Under the pieces are notes generated by a model. The model saw only the letters and a list, made by a program, of their open reading frames with translations. It made no database searches and was not told the DNA's origin. Made by a program: the position numbers and the translations under genes. Shown one piece after another: positions 46,701 through 54,074 of a stretch of 64,000 bases of DNA (within the stretch, counting starts at the first letter, position 1; each line of letters opens with the position of its first letter). This DNA is from Saprospiraceae bacterium (GTDB taxonomy: Bacteria; Bacteroidota; Bacteroidia; Chitinophagales; Saprospiraceae). The stretch spans positions 1-64,000 of the forward strand of contig JADKGL010000003.1 of NCBI GenBank assembly GCA_016722295.1. Reading direction: 5' to 3'.

Positions 46701-46860
46701 AAAACAAGTCTTCACAGCTATAAATTATCTCAATACTTGGGATGCAGTAGATCAGGAGGGAAAAGAACTTAATGAAGGTACCTATATGTGGGTGCTATTA
46801 GTACGAGAACCGGGAAAAAATGATCAGTATAAAAAAGGAACTGTAACTGTAGTTAGATAA
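43753..46860 (+). CDS. secreted protein with three cohesin-like domains, SprB-like repeats and type B T9SS domain
   Basis: The 1035-residue protein has a signal peptide (1-18, ending SGNSQ). Cohesin-like domain 1 (about 19-165) shows the family start VKVNFGSNSGNVGDTVSVNI then LTGFQYNVSYDSLVVQYVG. After a Gly-rich linker (seven Gly) comes domain 2 (about 179-315: VTLIASEETG, IASAQGTIKWDPTVAKY) and domain 3 (about 316-455: LCIPILVDGFDCMESFQFAI). About six SprB-like repeats follow (455-940), each with (N/D)G-x-(A/I/L)-x-(V/A)...GG-x-x-P(Y/F)-x-(Y/F)-x-W and AG(S/T/D)Y-x-(V/L)-x-(V/I/Y)-x-D. The end is a gliding-type domain (LTISPNRDGYNDFLEI, IYNRWGKQVFTA). SprB-type proteins are surface adhesins, and cohesins bind dockerins. 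A PorP/SprF gene follows 28 bases later. Confidence 0.82.
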   Translation: MKKLFFLFLIGFAISGNSQVKVNFGSNSGNVGDTVSVNITIDNFTQLTGFQYNVSYDSLVVQYVGWTDRNSKINNISVQDYGNGTNSIYKNGQLGVQWFIDFQGTLTIPNNETILSLRFKLIGKQCDSSFIKFETKPSKVEFLDANGDETSFNPTGGIGKVKINGPGCISGGGGGGGSTDVTLIASEETGPKNAVTKIKVSVKNFKNIASAQGTIKWDPTVAKYEYATAVGIRGIMFQPLSDSSGMRYLWDIDSTAGKTLADNSVIFEIGLRGVGAVGSMTPVTFANSPTGQEITDYDRNILNGIYQNGKYTITAGTVETLKLYYRDTFANENSELCIPILVDGFDCMESFQFAIKYDSTLLRFSRIDNTAIVPFGAGRVNIAKDSIRIVWDKDNQPFQSRPNGSHIFNICFNVVGKCTVDTKLSIVGLPGGLIEFTNCRGELAFTKAEPNIQIRCGVAPVVCRIDSTIGITCNGVCDGRAGVTLSGGSGGPFTYEWLRISPPPSGVVSTVQDPIGLCAGDYRLRYRDVNNANLQGQCPLITIDDVTPIICSAKITHVSTQGGSDGKIDVTVTGGTPNYTYMWTRLNSTVVLPTTEDLSNRTPGTYILKVTDSKGCMKLDTFKIDPFTPPTSVAIVEVDSIKCFGECNGTLNANGTGPIPYTFKWNGPSGMITTNPARNLCAGSYTVTITDGNGNTATSSYILTQPSAINIQQVSMITSEVTVTGGSPPYQISWKNAQGQVVGTGSAPNLPVGTYNVMVADRNNCMQNIEIIVKPTGTVDTLKVRLAIDPKQNGGAISCKGSCDGKIIATATGGKSPYNYKWSHNANLNSTIASDLCPGTYRVTITDNAGTTAVSSNLVISDIAGISISVKRITCTSDNTTNDGSYEAIATGGTKPYTYRWCSGEITATATGLPSGACNVVVTDQNGCTSSESFTVCITGSPDINCYTGRLTISPNRDGYNDFLEISCVKDVENVLYIYNRWGKQVFTAINYLNTWDAVDQEGKELNEGTYMWVLLVREPGKNDQYKKGTVTVVR

Positions 46861-46888
46861 TTTTGAATCAAAAATTAAATTGAAAAAA

Positions 46889-47884
46889 ATGAAATTAAAA
46901 ATAATATTTATCCTATCTAGCATAGTGTTTTGCAATTTTATGTCGAATGCTCAAGACTTTGCTATAGCGCATAAAGCTGCTGCAGTTTATACCCAAGCAC
47001 ATTTGAACCCTTATTTGACAAATCCTGCACATACTGGGTTTGAAGATAGAGGGAATGTATTATTTAATTATAGAAACTTATGGGCTGGTTTTCCAGGTGC
47101 TCCAAAATCACTAACATTTGCTTTAAATGCTGCGCCCGTAAGTAATATGGGATTAGGCGGACTCATTTTTGTAGATAATTTTGGTGTAGCGAATCGATTC
47201 ATTGGCCAAGGAAATTATGCGTATAATTTTAAATCTGGTGCAAATCGATTTTCACTTGGACTAGCGGGAAAATACATTCAATATAGTCTAGACAATGAGG
47301 CGATCACTGATCCATTACATCAAGGAACTGATCCTTTTATCAATGATGCGATTAATGGTGAGTCATTTTTTGCTGCAGACTTAGGATTTTGGGCAGAGTT
47401 TTCTGGTAAATATCGCTTCGGTTTAAGTTTGCCACATTTGGTGGAAACAAGACTAGATGGCACCACTGCTAAAACTACAGATGAGGCTTCATCGAAATCA
47501 TTAGTAGCCTTTCTTGGATCTGTTTGGAATCTGCCAGAGTACCGAATGAAAATTGAACCATCAATTGGATTGCGCAAGATTAGCGATGTGCCATTCGGAA
47601 CGGATTTAAATATCCTTGCAAAAATGATAGACGATCGTTTAATGGCAGGCTTTACATATAGTTTCGGTCCATCTTGGCATAGAATACTGTTTTTAGGAGG
47701 AGTACGAATTGATAAAATGAAATTTTATTATTCTTATGACCAAAGCTATTATGATTTCCAAAATTTCAATAATGGTTCGCATGAAATTACTTTGTCTTAT
47801 GATTTATTCTCAAAGCCAAATCCAAAAGCACCCAAAATGCCACTGGAAGAAATGAATAAGGAAGTTCCCATGGAAGACAAATAA
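46889..47884 (+). CDS. PorP/SprF family type IX secretion membrane protein
   Basis: The 331-residue protein starts at the ATG at 46889 (a TTG three codons upstream is less likely) with a signal peptide ending MSNAQ. Family features are YTQAHLNPYLTNPAHTGFEDR, NYRNLWAGFPGAPKSLTFAL, LGGLIFVDNFGVANRFIGQGNYAYN and repeated outer-membrane strands (FSLGLAGKYIQYSL, RFGLSLPHLVETRL, ITLSYDLFSKP). In Flavobacterium johnsoniae SprF is needed for secretion or attachment of the type B cargo SprB (established for that pair). Here it directly follows a protein with SprB-like repeats and a type B domain, so it is probably that protein's dedicated partner. A terminator follows its stop. Confidence 0.9.
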   Translation: MKLKIIFILSSIVFCNFMSNAQDFAIAHKAAAVYTQAHLNPYLTNPAHTGFEDRGNVLFNYRNLWAGFPGAPKSLTFALNAAPVSNMGLGGLIFVDNFGVANRFIGQGNYAYNFKSGANRFSLGLAGKYIQYSLDNEAITDPLHQGTDPFINDAINGESFFAADLGFWAEFSGKYRFGLSLPHLVETRLDGTTAKTTDEASSKSLVAFLGSVWNLPEYRMKIEPSIGLRKISDVPFGTDLNILAKMIDDRLMAGFTYSFGPSWHRILFLGGVRIDKMKFYYSYDQSYYDFQNFNNGSHEITLSYDLFSKPNPKAPKMPLEEMNKEVPMEDK

Positions 47885-47912
47885 TAAAAATTGTTCTTAC
47901 CAAATAAAACAT

Positions 47913-47946
47913 AAAGCTCATACATAAGTTATGGGCTTTTTTGTTT
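47913..47946 (+). terminator. intrinsic terminator after the PorP/SprF gene
   Basis: A 9-bp stem (47913-47921 with 47931-47939, one T-G pair) with a nine-base loop is followed by a T-rich tract. It lies in the 62-base gap between convergent genes; the minus-strand side lacks a good T run. Confidence 0.65.
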
Positions 47947-48771
47947 TTAGCGTGACATCTTGAACACGATTGGTATCCTATAATTTACAGAAACATTTGT
48001 ACCATGGTGTTTCCCTGGAATCCATTGAGGCATTGATCTCATGACCCGAATTGCCTCTTCATCACAAGCAGTATGTAGACCTTTTAATATTTTAATATTC
48101 ATGATGTTACCATTTTTATCTACAACAAATCCGATGAAAACAGTCCCTTCGACACGGGATTGTAATGCTTGATTGGGGTATTTGAGATTGCTTGCTAAAA
48201 ATGAAGACAGCGCACGTTGACCACCAGGAAATTGCGGCATGATATCTACAAAATGAAATGGAGCGTCTAGGTCAGAAGCTGGTCCAGAACCAGAATTTCC
48301 TGTTTCGTTTCCTTGATCTTTAGCCGCTGTTTGTTCTTGGTTTTCATTTGATGTAGATGGCTCTATTTTTTTTTCTTGCTGTGGCTCAATAATTTCTACT
48401 TTTTCATCCACGACTTTAGGTGTTTGTGATTTTGGTTTCTCAACACTTATTTTTGGTTCTATTGCGTGAGTGTTAGATTTGATTTGGGCTGATGCAATAT
48501 TAGGTAGAATTACTTCAGAGACAATTTCATAAGTAGGATCAAGTGCGTATGGATCTGATGAGTCACGGTTCAGAAAATTTAGAATAATGGGTGAAAATAT
48601 GATCAAGAGAAATATAGATACAGCTATTAAAAAACCAATGTTACTATTTTTGACACTTAATTTACGAAGCTTATATGCTCCATAGGCTTTGTTTCTGTCT
48701 TCAAATGAAATTTCCGTCATCTGTGACCAAAGTGGCACAAAGTATGAAAACCATTGAAAAAATTGACTCAA
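47947..48771 (-). CDS. energy transducer TonB
   Basis: The 274-residue protein links inner-membrane proton-motive force to outer-membrane TonB receptors such as that at 11608. It shows the Bacteroidota-type start (FEDRNKAYGAYKLRK), one membrane helix (about residues 45-67, IGFLIAVSIFLLIIFSPIIL), a Pro/Lys/Glu-rich periplasmic spacer and the TonB_C domain (PGGQRALSSFLASNLKYPNQA, VEGTVFIGFVVDKNGNIMNIKI, MPQWIPGKHHGTNVSVNYRIPI). The start at 48771 is a TTG; the ATG at 48720 would leave only five residues before the FEDRNK motif. No ExbB/ExbD genes are adjacent. A TACATTTG -7-like element lies at 48808-48815 on this strand. Confidence 0.9.
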   Translation of the reverse strand: MSQFFQWFSYFVPLWSQMTEISFEDRNKAYGAYKLRKLSVKNSNIGFLIAVSIFLLIIFSPIILNFLNRDSSDPYALDPTYEIVSEVILPNIASAQIKSNTHAIEPKISVEKPKSQTPKVVDEKVEIIEPQQEKKIEPSTSNENQEQTAAKDQGNETGNSGSGPASDLDAPFHFVDIMPQFPGGQRALSSFLASNLKYPNQALQSRVEGTVFIGFVVDKNGNIMNIKILKGLHTACDEEAIRVMRSMPQWIPGKHHGTNVSVNYRIPIVFKMSR

Positions 48772-48840
48772 CTTCTATTTTTTATTAAATTTATGTAATC
48801 TCAGCTGCAAATGTAATTTATTCATTTGATTTGAAATAAA

Positions 48841-48870
48841 CAAAAAAGCCCTGCATTTTATTGCAAGGCT
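48841..48870 (-). terminator. intrinsic terminator of the lysine-rich protein gene
   Basis: Read on the minus strand, 48870-48862 and 48855-48847 form a 9-bp stem with one mismatch and a six-base loop. It is followed by a six-T run (A run at 48842-48847 on the plus strand). It sits about 22 bases past the stop at 48892. Confidence 0.65.
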
Positions 48871-48891
48871 ATCGATTTCATTCTTTAGAAT

Positions 48892-49260
48892 TTATTCTTG
48901 ATCTTCAAGTGATTTTTCTTTTTTCACTTTCTTTTCCTTCATTTTATTCTTTACTTCTCTTTCTTTCATTTCATCTTTAGCTTCATCTTTCATGTTGTCT
49001 TTCTTCTCTACTTTGTCATTTGACTTTTTCTTTTTTGCTTGTTTTTTTGCTTTGTTCTTAGCTTTAGCTTTTTTAGCTTCTATATCTTTAGTCTGCTCAG
49101 CTTGTGCTTGATCCACTTCTGCTGCTTTTTTAGCTTTTCTTTCTGCATTTTCAGCATGTCTTTTTTCTTTCTGTGCTTGTCCTTGTGCTGCGTTAGAAGA
49201 TTGTGCCGAAACACTAAAACTAGCAAAAACTACCATTAAAATAACAAATAAATTTTTCAT
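48892..49260 (-). CDS. small secreted lysine/glutamate-rich protein
   Basis: The 122-residue protein has a clear signal peptide (MKNLFVILMVVFASFSVSAQ). It then consists almost only of Lys, Glu, Ala, Asp and Met (KRHAENAERKAKKAAEVD, KAKAKNKAKKQAKKKK, MKDEAKDEMKERE), predicted to be one long charged helix or disordered chain. No family was recognised; low-complexity periplasmic proteins of this kind occur widely in Bacteroidota. It has its own terminator and lies beside tonB, but separately transcribed. Function is unknown; binding to acidic polymers or the cell wall is speculation. Confidence 0.7.
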   Translation of the reverse strand: MKNLFVILMVVFASFSVSAQSSNAAQGQAQKEKRHAENAERKAKKAAEVDQAQAEQTKDIEAKKAKAKNKAKKQAKKKKSNDKVEKKDNMKDEAKDEMKEREVKNKMKEKKVKKEKSLEDQE

Positions 49261-49504
49261 AAACTATTAATTTTATTCTTAAGACTTGAAAAATAGGAGG
49301 AAGTATAGCTTAGCTTGGTTAAAAAATACTTAAGAATTTCGTTATTTATCAAGGAAAGCTAACTAAACTATTGATATCTATTGCGTTATGAAACAATAAA
49401 ATTCCTGATAATTTGCAAATTTCAGTAAAATGTAAAGTTCTAATCAGATTTTCACTAGAAAATTTAGGTTTTTCATTCTAAAGGACTCGCTCGTAATTCA
49501 TTCA

Positions 49505-49534
49505 TTGTAGAGATAAAATAACGAAGTATATTTG
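49505..49534 (+). promoter_or_regulatory. Bacteroidota-type promoter for the aldehyde dehydrogenase gene
   Basis: TTG at 49505-49507, a 19-base spacer and TATATTTG at 49527-49534 match the consensus exactly. The transcript would start about 15-20 bases before the TTG codon at 49558, which supports that unusual start. Confidence 0.7.
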
Positions 49535-49557
49535 CGATAGTAATTTTAAATTTTGCC

Positions 49558-50952
49558 TTGGAGAAAATAGAAGAAATATGTAACACAATATCCGAATCTT
49601 ATCTAAATAAGGCAGGAATTAACTATAAAGAACGAATATATTATTTGAAAAAACTTGAAATGGTCATTCTGGATCAAAAAGTGAATATTCAAAATGCACT
49701 TTTTCAAGATCTTAGGAAATCAAGTTTTGAAACAGATACCACCGAGATATTTACAGTGTTGACAGAGATTAGACATTGCTTGAGAAATCTTCATCATTGG
49801 GTCAGACATACAGCTGTACTTACTCCAATACCAATGATTGGAACAAGTTCATATATCATTCCCGAACCTAAAGGTATGGTATTGATTATAGCGCCATGGA
49901 ATTATCCATTCAATCTTTGTATATCACCCTTACTTTCTGCGATTGCAGCAGGAAATCGGGTTTTGATTAAACCTTCGGAATTTTGTCCACTTACCGCTGA
50001 GATTATAAAGAAGATAGTAAATATAGTTTTTCCAAAGGATGTCGTGGCTGTTCTAAATGGGGATTATTCTGTAGCTGAAGCTCTGGTAAAGTTGCCTTTT
50101 CATCATATTTTTTATACAGGTTCAAGCAGAGTAGGTAAACTGATAATGGCTGCAGCAGCCGAAAATCTGACTTCAATCACTCTTGAATTGGGAGGTAAGT
50201 CACCATGTATAATCGATGTTAGTTTTTCTATTCAGTTGGCAGCAGAAAGAATCGCATTTGCAAAATTCATTAATGCAGGACAAACCTGTATTGCACCTGA
50301 TTTTGTTTTATTGCCCAAGGCTAAAATAAAACAGTTTATTGATTGCTTTAATACAGTGGTTGACAAAATGCTAGGAGAATCTAAATTGCAAAGCAAAGAA
50401 TATACTGGAATAATAAATTCGAAACATTTTAATCGATTACATACACTTTGGAGCGCTGCTTGTGAATCAGAAGGATATGACTATACACTTGATTCAGATG
50501 CATCAAGCTTGAAAATCAAACCAACTTGTATCCAAATTGAAAAATGGTCAAATCCCATTATGAATGAAGAAATATTTGGGCCGATTCTTCCTGTTATTGG
50601 TTATGAAGATTTACAAGCTTCGATTGCGGTGTTGAATCAGTTCCACAGACCTTTGAATCTATATATTTTCAGCAATAACGATTCAATGATAAATCACATA
50701 CTGAAGCAAACTCGATCCGGCGGAGTTACGATCAATGAATGTCTTTTAAATTATTGCAACAATAATTTACCCTTCGGAGGAGATGGAAATAGTGGATTGG
50801 GAAAGACCCATGGCAAATTTGGTTTTGATGTTTTTAGTCATTTTCGCGCTGTGACTAAACAGTCAAAATTACCTTCAGGATTACTTTTTTTTTATCCACC
50901 ATATACACCTTTAAAAAATAAAATAAAGGATTTATTAGTTAAATATTTTTAA
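49558..50952 (+). CDS. aldehyde dehydrogenase, class 3-like
   Basis: The 464-residue enzyme of the ALDH superfamily oxidises aldehydes to acids with NAD(P). Visible motifs are LIIAPWNYPFNLCISPLLSA near residue 108, VLIKPSEF, FYTGSSRVGKLIM near 185, the general-base Glu at about 210 (LELGGKSP), the catalytic Cys at 244 (NAGQTCIAPDFVL) and NEEIFGPILPVI near 340. The end (FFYPPYTPLKNKIKDLL) resembles the ALDH3 group, often linked to fatty aldehydes. The start is TTG: no ATG occurs for 34 codons and the promoter at 49505-49534 fits. It is followed after 10 bases by a peptidase gene and may be cotranscribed with it. Confidence 0.9.
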   Translation: MEKIEEICNTISESYLNKAGINYKERIYYLKKLEMVILDQKVNIQNALFQDLRKSSFETDTTEIFTVLTEIRHCLRNLHHWVRHTAVLTPIPMIGTSSYIIPEPKGMVLIIAPWNYPFNLCISPLLSAIAAGNRVLIKPSEFCPLTAEIIKKIVNIVFPKDVVAVLNGDYSVAEALVKLPFHHIFYTGSSRVGKLIMAAAAENLTSITLELGGKSPCIIDVSFSIQLAAERIAFAKFINAGQTCIAPDFVLLPKAKIKQFIDCFNTVVDKMLGESKLQSKEYTGIINSKHFNRLHTLWSAACESEGYDYTLDSDASSLKIKPTCIQIEKWSNPIMNEEIFGPILPVIGYEDLQASIAVLNQFHRPLNLYIFSNNDSMINHILKQTRSGGVTINECLLNYCNNNLPFGGDGNSGLGKTHGKFGFDVFSHFRAVTKQSKLPSGLLFFYPPYTPLKNKIKDLLVKYF

Positions 50953-50962
50953 TCTACTTTTT

Positions 50963-53137
50963 ATGAAAAGAATTTTTTTATTTATTGGTTTTATTATTGC
51001 AAACCAACTTTCAGCCCAACTTAAAAAAGTTAGTCTAGAAGATATTTTAGAAAACCGTACTTTTTCTGCGAGATCAATTCCAGGTTTCAATTTTATGAAA
51101 AATGGTATGGAATATACTTCTTTAGTTGCGAATCAAATCAAAGTAATCGATATTCAAAGTGGAAAAAAAGAAAAAATAATTTTTGATCTTAAAGAATTAA
51201 ATAATCCTTCGATCCAACAATTGAATTCATATTCGTTCAGTAATGATGAACGAAAAATTTTATTTTCTCAAAACGATGAGCAAATATATAGACACTCATC
51301 CAAAGGAGAGTATTATAGTTATGATATTGAAACAAAGAAATTAACTAGAATATTTCCACAAGGAAAAATAATGTACCCACAATTCAGTCCACAAGGTGAT
51401 AAAATCGCATTTGTATTTGAAAATAATCTTTACGTTCAAGACTTATCAGCAGAAAACAAGATCATTCAAATTACAAAAGATGGTAAATGGAATGAAATAA
51501 TAAATGGGGCTTCAGATTGGGTGTATGAAGAAGAATTTGTATTGACTAGGTCATTTGAGTGGTCAGCCAATGGCGATAAGATTGCATTCATCCGTACCGA
51601 TGAATCTAAAGTCAAGGAATTTCAAATGGAATATTATCGAAATGATGCTTATCCAGAACCCTATAAGTTTAAATACCCAAAAGTAGGTGAAACAAATGCA
51701 ACACTTTCAATCTGGTTATATCAATTGAAGGAAAATAAATTGAGCGAAATCAACACAGGAATAGATAAAACTATTGATTCTTATTACCCTAGAATAACAT
51801 GGACAAATGACAATGACCAACTGTGTATTACATGGATGAATCGGTGGCAAAACCATTTGAAATTAATCAATTATTCTTGCTCTCGTAGAAAAGCATCTAT
51901 TTTACTAGAAGAAAAAAATAAATATTATATAGATATTCACGACTATTTAGTTTTTCTTAAAAATGGAAAAGAGTTTCTATGGTTGTCTGAGTCAGATGGG
52001 TACAATCAAATTTATTTATATGACATGAATGGAAAGCTAAAAAAGCAAATTACTTCTGAGAAAAATGAAGTTACAGAATTTTATGGATTTGATGAGGCTG
52101 AAAATATATTGTATTATCAAAGTGCAGAAAACGATGGTTTAGATCGAAAGATATACAGTATAAAAAAAGATGGTACAAACAAACGGGAATTGAGCACAGG
52201 GAATGGAACTCATCAAGTACAAATAAGTCCGGGAGCAAAATATTTTGTGCACACACTTTCCACAATAAAATCTTTACCTACCTATCGTATTGTAGATCAA
52301 AATTGGAAGGAAGTTCGAGTACTTGAAGATAATTCTAATTTGAAAGAAAAACTAAAAGAGTATACGTTTTCAGATGTAGAAATTACAAAAATACCGAATA
52401 AACAAGGAGTTCAATTAAATTCAATTTTGATAAAACCTACGAATTTTGATCCAACGAAAAAGTATCCAGTTTTTATGTTTCTATATGGCGGTCCAGGAAG
52501 TCAGCAAGTAGCAAATAAATGGAATAGTTTTGGAAATTATTGGTGGTTTCAACTTTTGGCGGACAAAGGGTATCTTATCGCTATAGTAGATAATCGCGGT
52601 ACAGGTGGCAGAGGAGAAGAATTTAAAAAAATGACCTATTTGCAATTAGGCAAATTTGAAACCGAAGATCAGATTGATGCAGCAAGATATCTCTCAACAC
52701 TGAAATATGTAGATGGATCTCGAATTGGCATCTATGGCTGGAGTTATGGTGGATATATGTCTTCACTTTGTCTATTGAAAGGTAATGATGTATTTAAAGC
52801 AGCGATTGCAGTTGCTCCAGTGACCAATTGGAAATGGTATGATAGCATATATACAGAGCGATATATGAAAGATGGCAAGGAAAATAAGCAAGGATATGAG
52901 GAAAATTCACCAGTGAATTTTGTCGATCGATTAAAAGGCAATTATTTACTTGTACATGGATTAGCCGATGACAATGTGCATTTTCAAAATGCAGCAGAAA
53001 TGATCAATGCACTCGTTAAGAATAAAAAACAATTCGACCTTTATGTCTACCCAAATCGCAACCACGGGATCTATGGTGATAACGCAAGGATGCATTTATT
53101 CACAAAAATGACTAACTTTGTCACAGAAAAAATCTAA
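50963..53137 (+). CDS. S9 family peptidase, dipeptidyl-peptidase IV type
   Basis: The 724-residue exported serine peptidase releases X-Pro/X-Ala dipeptides from peptide N-termini. It has a signal peptide (1-19, ending NQLSAQ). A beta-propeller domain carries the family's substrate-anchoring motif DWVYEEEF near residue 190. A C-terminal alpha/beta-hydrolase domain has GPGSQQVANKW, the nucleophile GWSYGGYMS (Ser about 593), Asp in HGLADDNVHF (about 670) and His in NRNHGIYGDN (about 700). The length is standard for bacterial DPP IV. It would act in the periplasm or at the surface in protein feeding. The order aldehyde dehydrogenase, DPP IV, lipoprotein, smpB is tightly packed. Confidence 0.93.
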   Translation: MKRIFLFIGFIIANQLSAQLKKVSLEDILENRTFSARSIPGFNFMKNGMEYTSLVANQIKVIDIQSGKKEKIIFDLKELNNPSIQQLNSYSFSNDERKILFSQNDEQIYRHSSKGEYYSYDIETKKLTRIFPQGKIMYPQFSPQGDKIAFVFENNLYVQDLSAENKIIQITKDGKWNEIINGASDWVYEEEFVLTRSFEWSANGDKIAFIRTDESKVKEFQMEYYRNDAYPEPYKFKYPKVGETNATLSIWLYQLKENKLSEINTGIDKTIDSYYPRITWTNDNDQLCITWMNRWQNHLKLINYSCSRRKASILLEEKNKYYIDIHDYLVFLKNGKEFLWLSESDGYNQIYLYDMNGKLKKQITSEKNEVTEFYGFDEAENILYYQSAENDGLDRKIYSIKKDGTNKRELSTGNGTHQVQISPGAKYFVHTLSTIKSLPTYRIVDQNWKEVRVLEDNSNLKEKLKEYTFSDVEITKIPNKQGVQLNSILIKPTNFDPTKKYPVFMFLYGGPGSQQVANKWNSFGNYWWFQLLADKGYLIAIVDNRGTGGRGEEFKKMTYLQLGKFETEDQIDAARYLSTLKYVDGSRIGIYGWSYGGYMSSLCLLKGNDVFKAAIAVAPVTNWKWYDSIYTERYMKDGKENKQGYEENSPVNFVDRLKGNYLLVHGLADDNVHFQNAAEMINALVKNKKQFDLYVYPNRNHGIYGDNARMHLFTKMTNFVTEKI

Positions 53138-53142
53138 GTAAA

Positions 53143-53616
53143 ATGAAATATATATTATTTGCAATCGGACTTTTGACATTCACCTTTCAATCTTGTGCGC
53201 CAAGCACAAAAATCGTTAATAAAAAGGACATTGATCCAAATTGGATTATTGGCAAGTGGAAGCGGATTGATAAAGATATGTATGAAAAGTGGTCAAAAAT
53301 AAGCGATATGGAATATGTAGGTGTGGCGTATGATATGAGCTCAGGATTGGTAGAAATTGAAGAAAATTTGAAGATTTATAAAATGGAAAACAAATGGATT
53401 TATGAAGTAAAGCATAAAATGAATGAATTTAAAGCCGTTCCATTCGTTTGGACTCCTGCTCCTGGAGCTAATCTTCGATTTGTCAATCAAGCTAATGATT
53501 TTCCACAAGTAATCACTTATATACAGAATCCCAATGGAAATCTTACAGCCAAAATTAGTAGCTTAGACGATACAAAGAAAGAATATTTTGAGTTTAACAA
53601 AGTGTTCAATAAGTGA
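53143..53616 (+). CDS. small lipoprotein, DUF6265-like
   Basis: The 157-residue protein has a lipoprotein signal (MKYILFAIGLLTFTFQSC, lipobox Cys at 18). A single small beta domain follows, beginning IIGKWKRIDKDMYEKW and containing YEVKHKMNEFKAVPF, RFVNQANDFPQVITYI and NGNLTAKISSLDD. The W-x-(R/K)...YE-W and N-x-x-ND-(F/P)-P-x-x-I-x-Y pattern is that of the DUF6265 group; function unknown. It starts 5 bases after the DPP IV stop, and its own stop overlaps the smpB GTG by four bases, so the three are probably one transcript. Confidence 0.7.
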   Translation: MKYILFAIGLLTFTFQSCAPSTKIVNKKDIDPNWIIGKWKRIDKDMYEKWSKISDMEYVGVAYDMSSGLVEIEENLKIYKMENKWIYEVKHKMNEFKAVPFVWTPAPGANLRFVNQANDFPQVITYIQNPNGNLTAKISSLDDTKKEYFEFNKVFNK

Positions 53617-54065
53617 GTAAAACAATAGAAATCCTGAATCGAAAAGCGAGTCACCTCTATTTTCTTGTGCAAAGCTACGAGGCGGGAATTCAATTAACTG
53701 GGACAGAAGTAAAATCTGTTCGATCTGGCAAAGCGAATTTGAGCGATTCTTATTGCAATTTTGACAATGGACAGCTTTATGCTCATCATATTCACATTTC
53801 CGAATACGAACAAGGATCTATCCAAAACCATGATCCAAAGCGACCGCGAAAGTTATTATTAAATCGTAGTGAATTAAAAAAATTGGAGCGCAAAATTTCT
53901 GAAAAAGGAATGACCATCGTACCAATAAAAATGTATTTTTCAGAACGAGGCATGATTAAATTGGAAATTTCATTAGCAACAGGTAAAAAATCTTTTGATA
54001 AAAGAGAAACCTTAAAAGAAAAGGATGTGAAGCGCGATATGGATCGTAACTTTAAGACAAGATAG
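53613..54065 (+). CDS. smpB: SsrA-binding protein SmpB
   Basis: The 150-residue protein binds tmRNA and brings it to stalled ribosomes for trans-translation. The conserved blocks are present: ILNRKASHLYFLVQSYEAGI, LTGTEVKSVRSGKANLSDSY, YAHHIHISEYEQG, HDPKRPRKLLLN, and the C-terminal tail RETLKEKDVKRDMDRN. The start is a GTG overlapping the preceding stop (GTGA), indicating translational coupling. The tmRNA gene itself was not found in the window. Confidence 0.96.
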   Translation: MSKTIEILNRKASHLYFLVQSYEAGIQLTGTEVKSVRSGKANLSDSYCNFDNGQLYAHHIHISEYEQGSIQNHDPKRPRKLLLNRSELKKLERKISEKGMTIVPIKMYFSERGMIKLEISLATGKKSFDKRETLKEKDVKRDMDRNFKTR

Positions 54066-54074
54066 AAACTCAAA

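Noticed and set aside
49039..49239. Plus-strand open frame rich in Phe, Ser and Cys
   Set aside because: It is the complement of the lysine/glutamate-rich gene; the composition is a direct by-product of AAG/GAA-rich codons.
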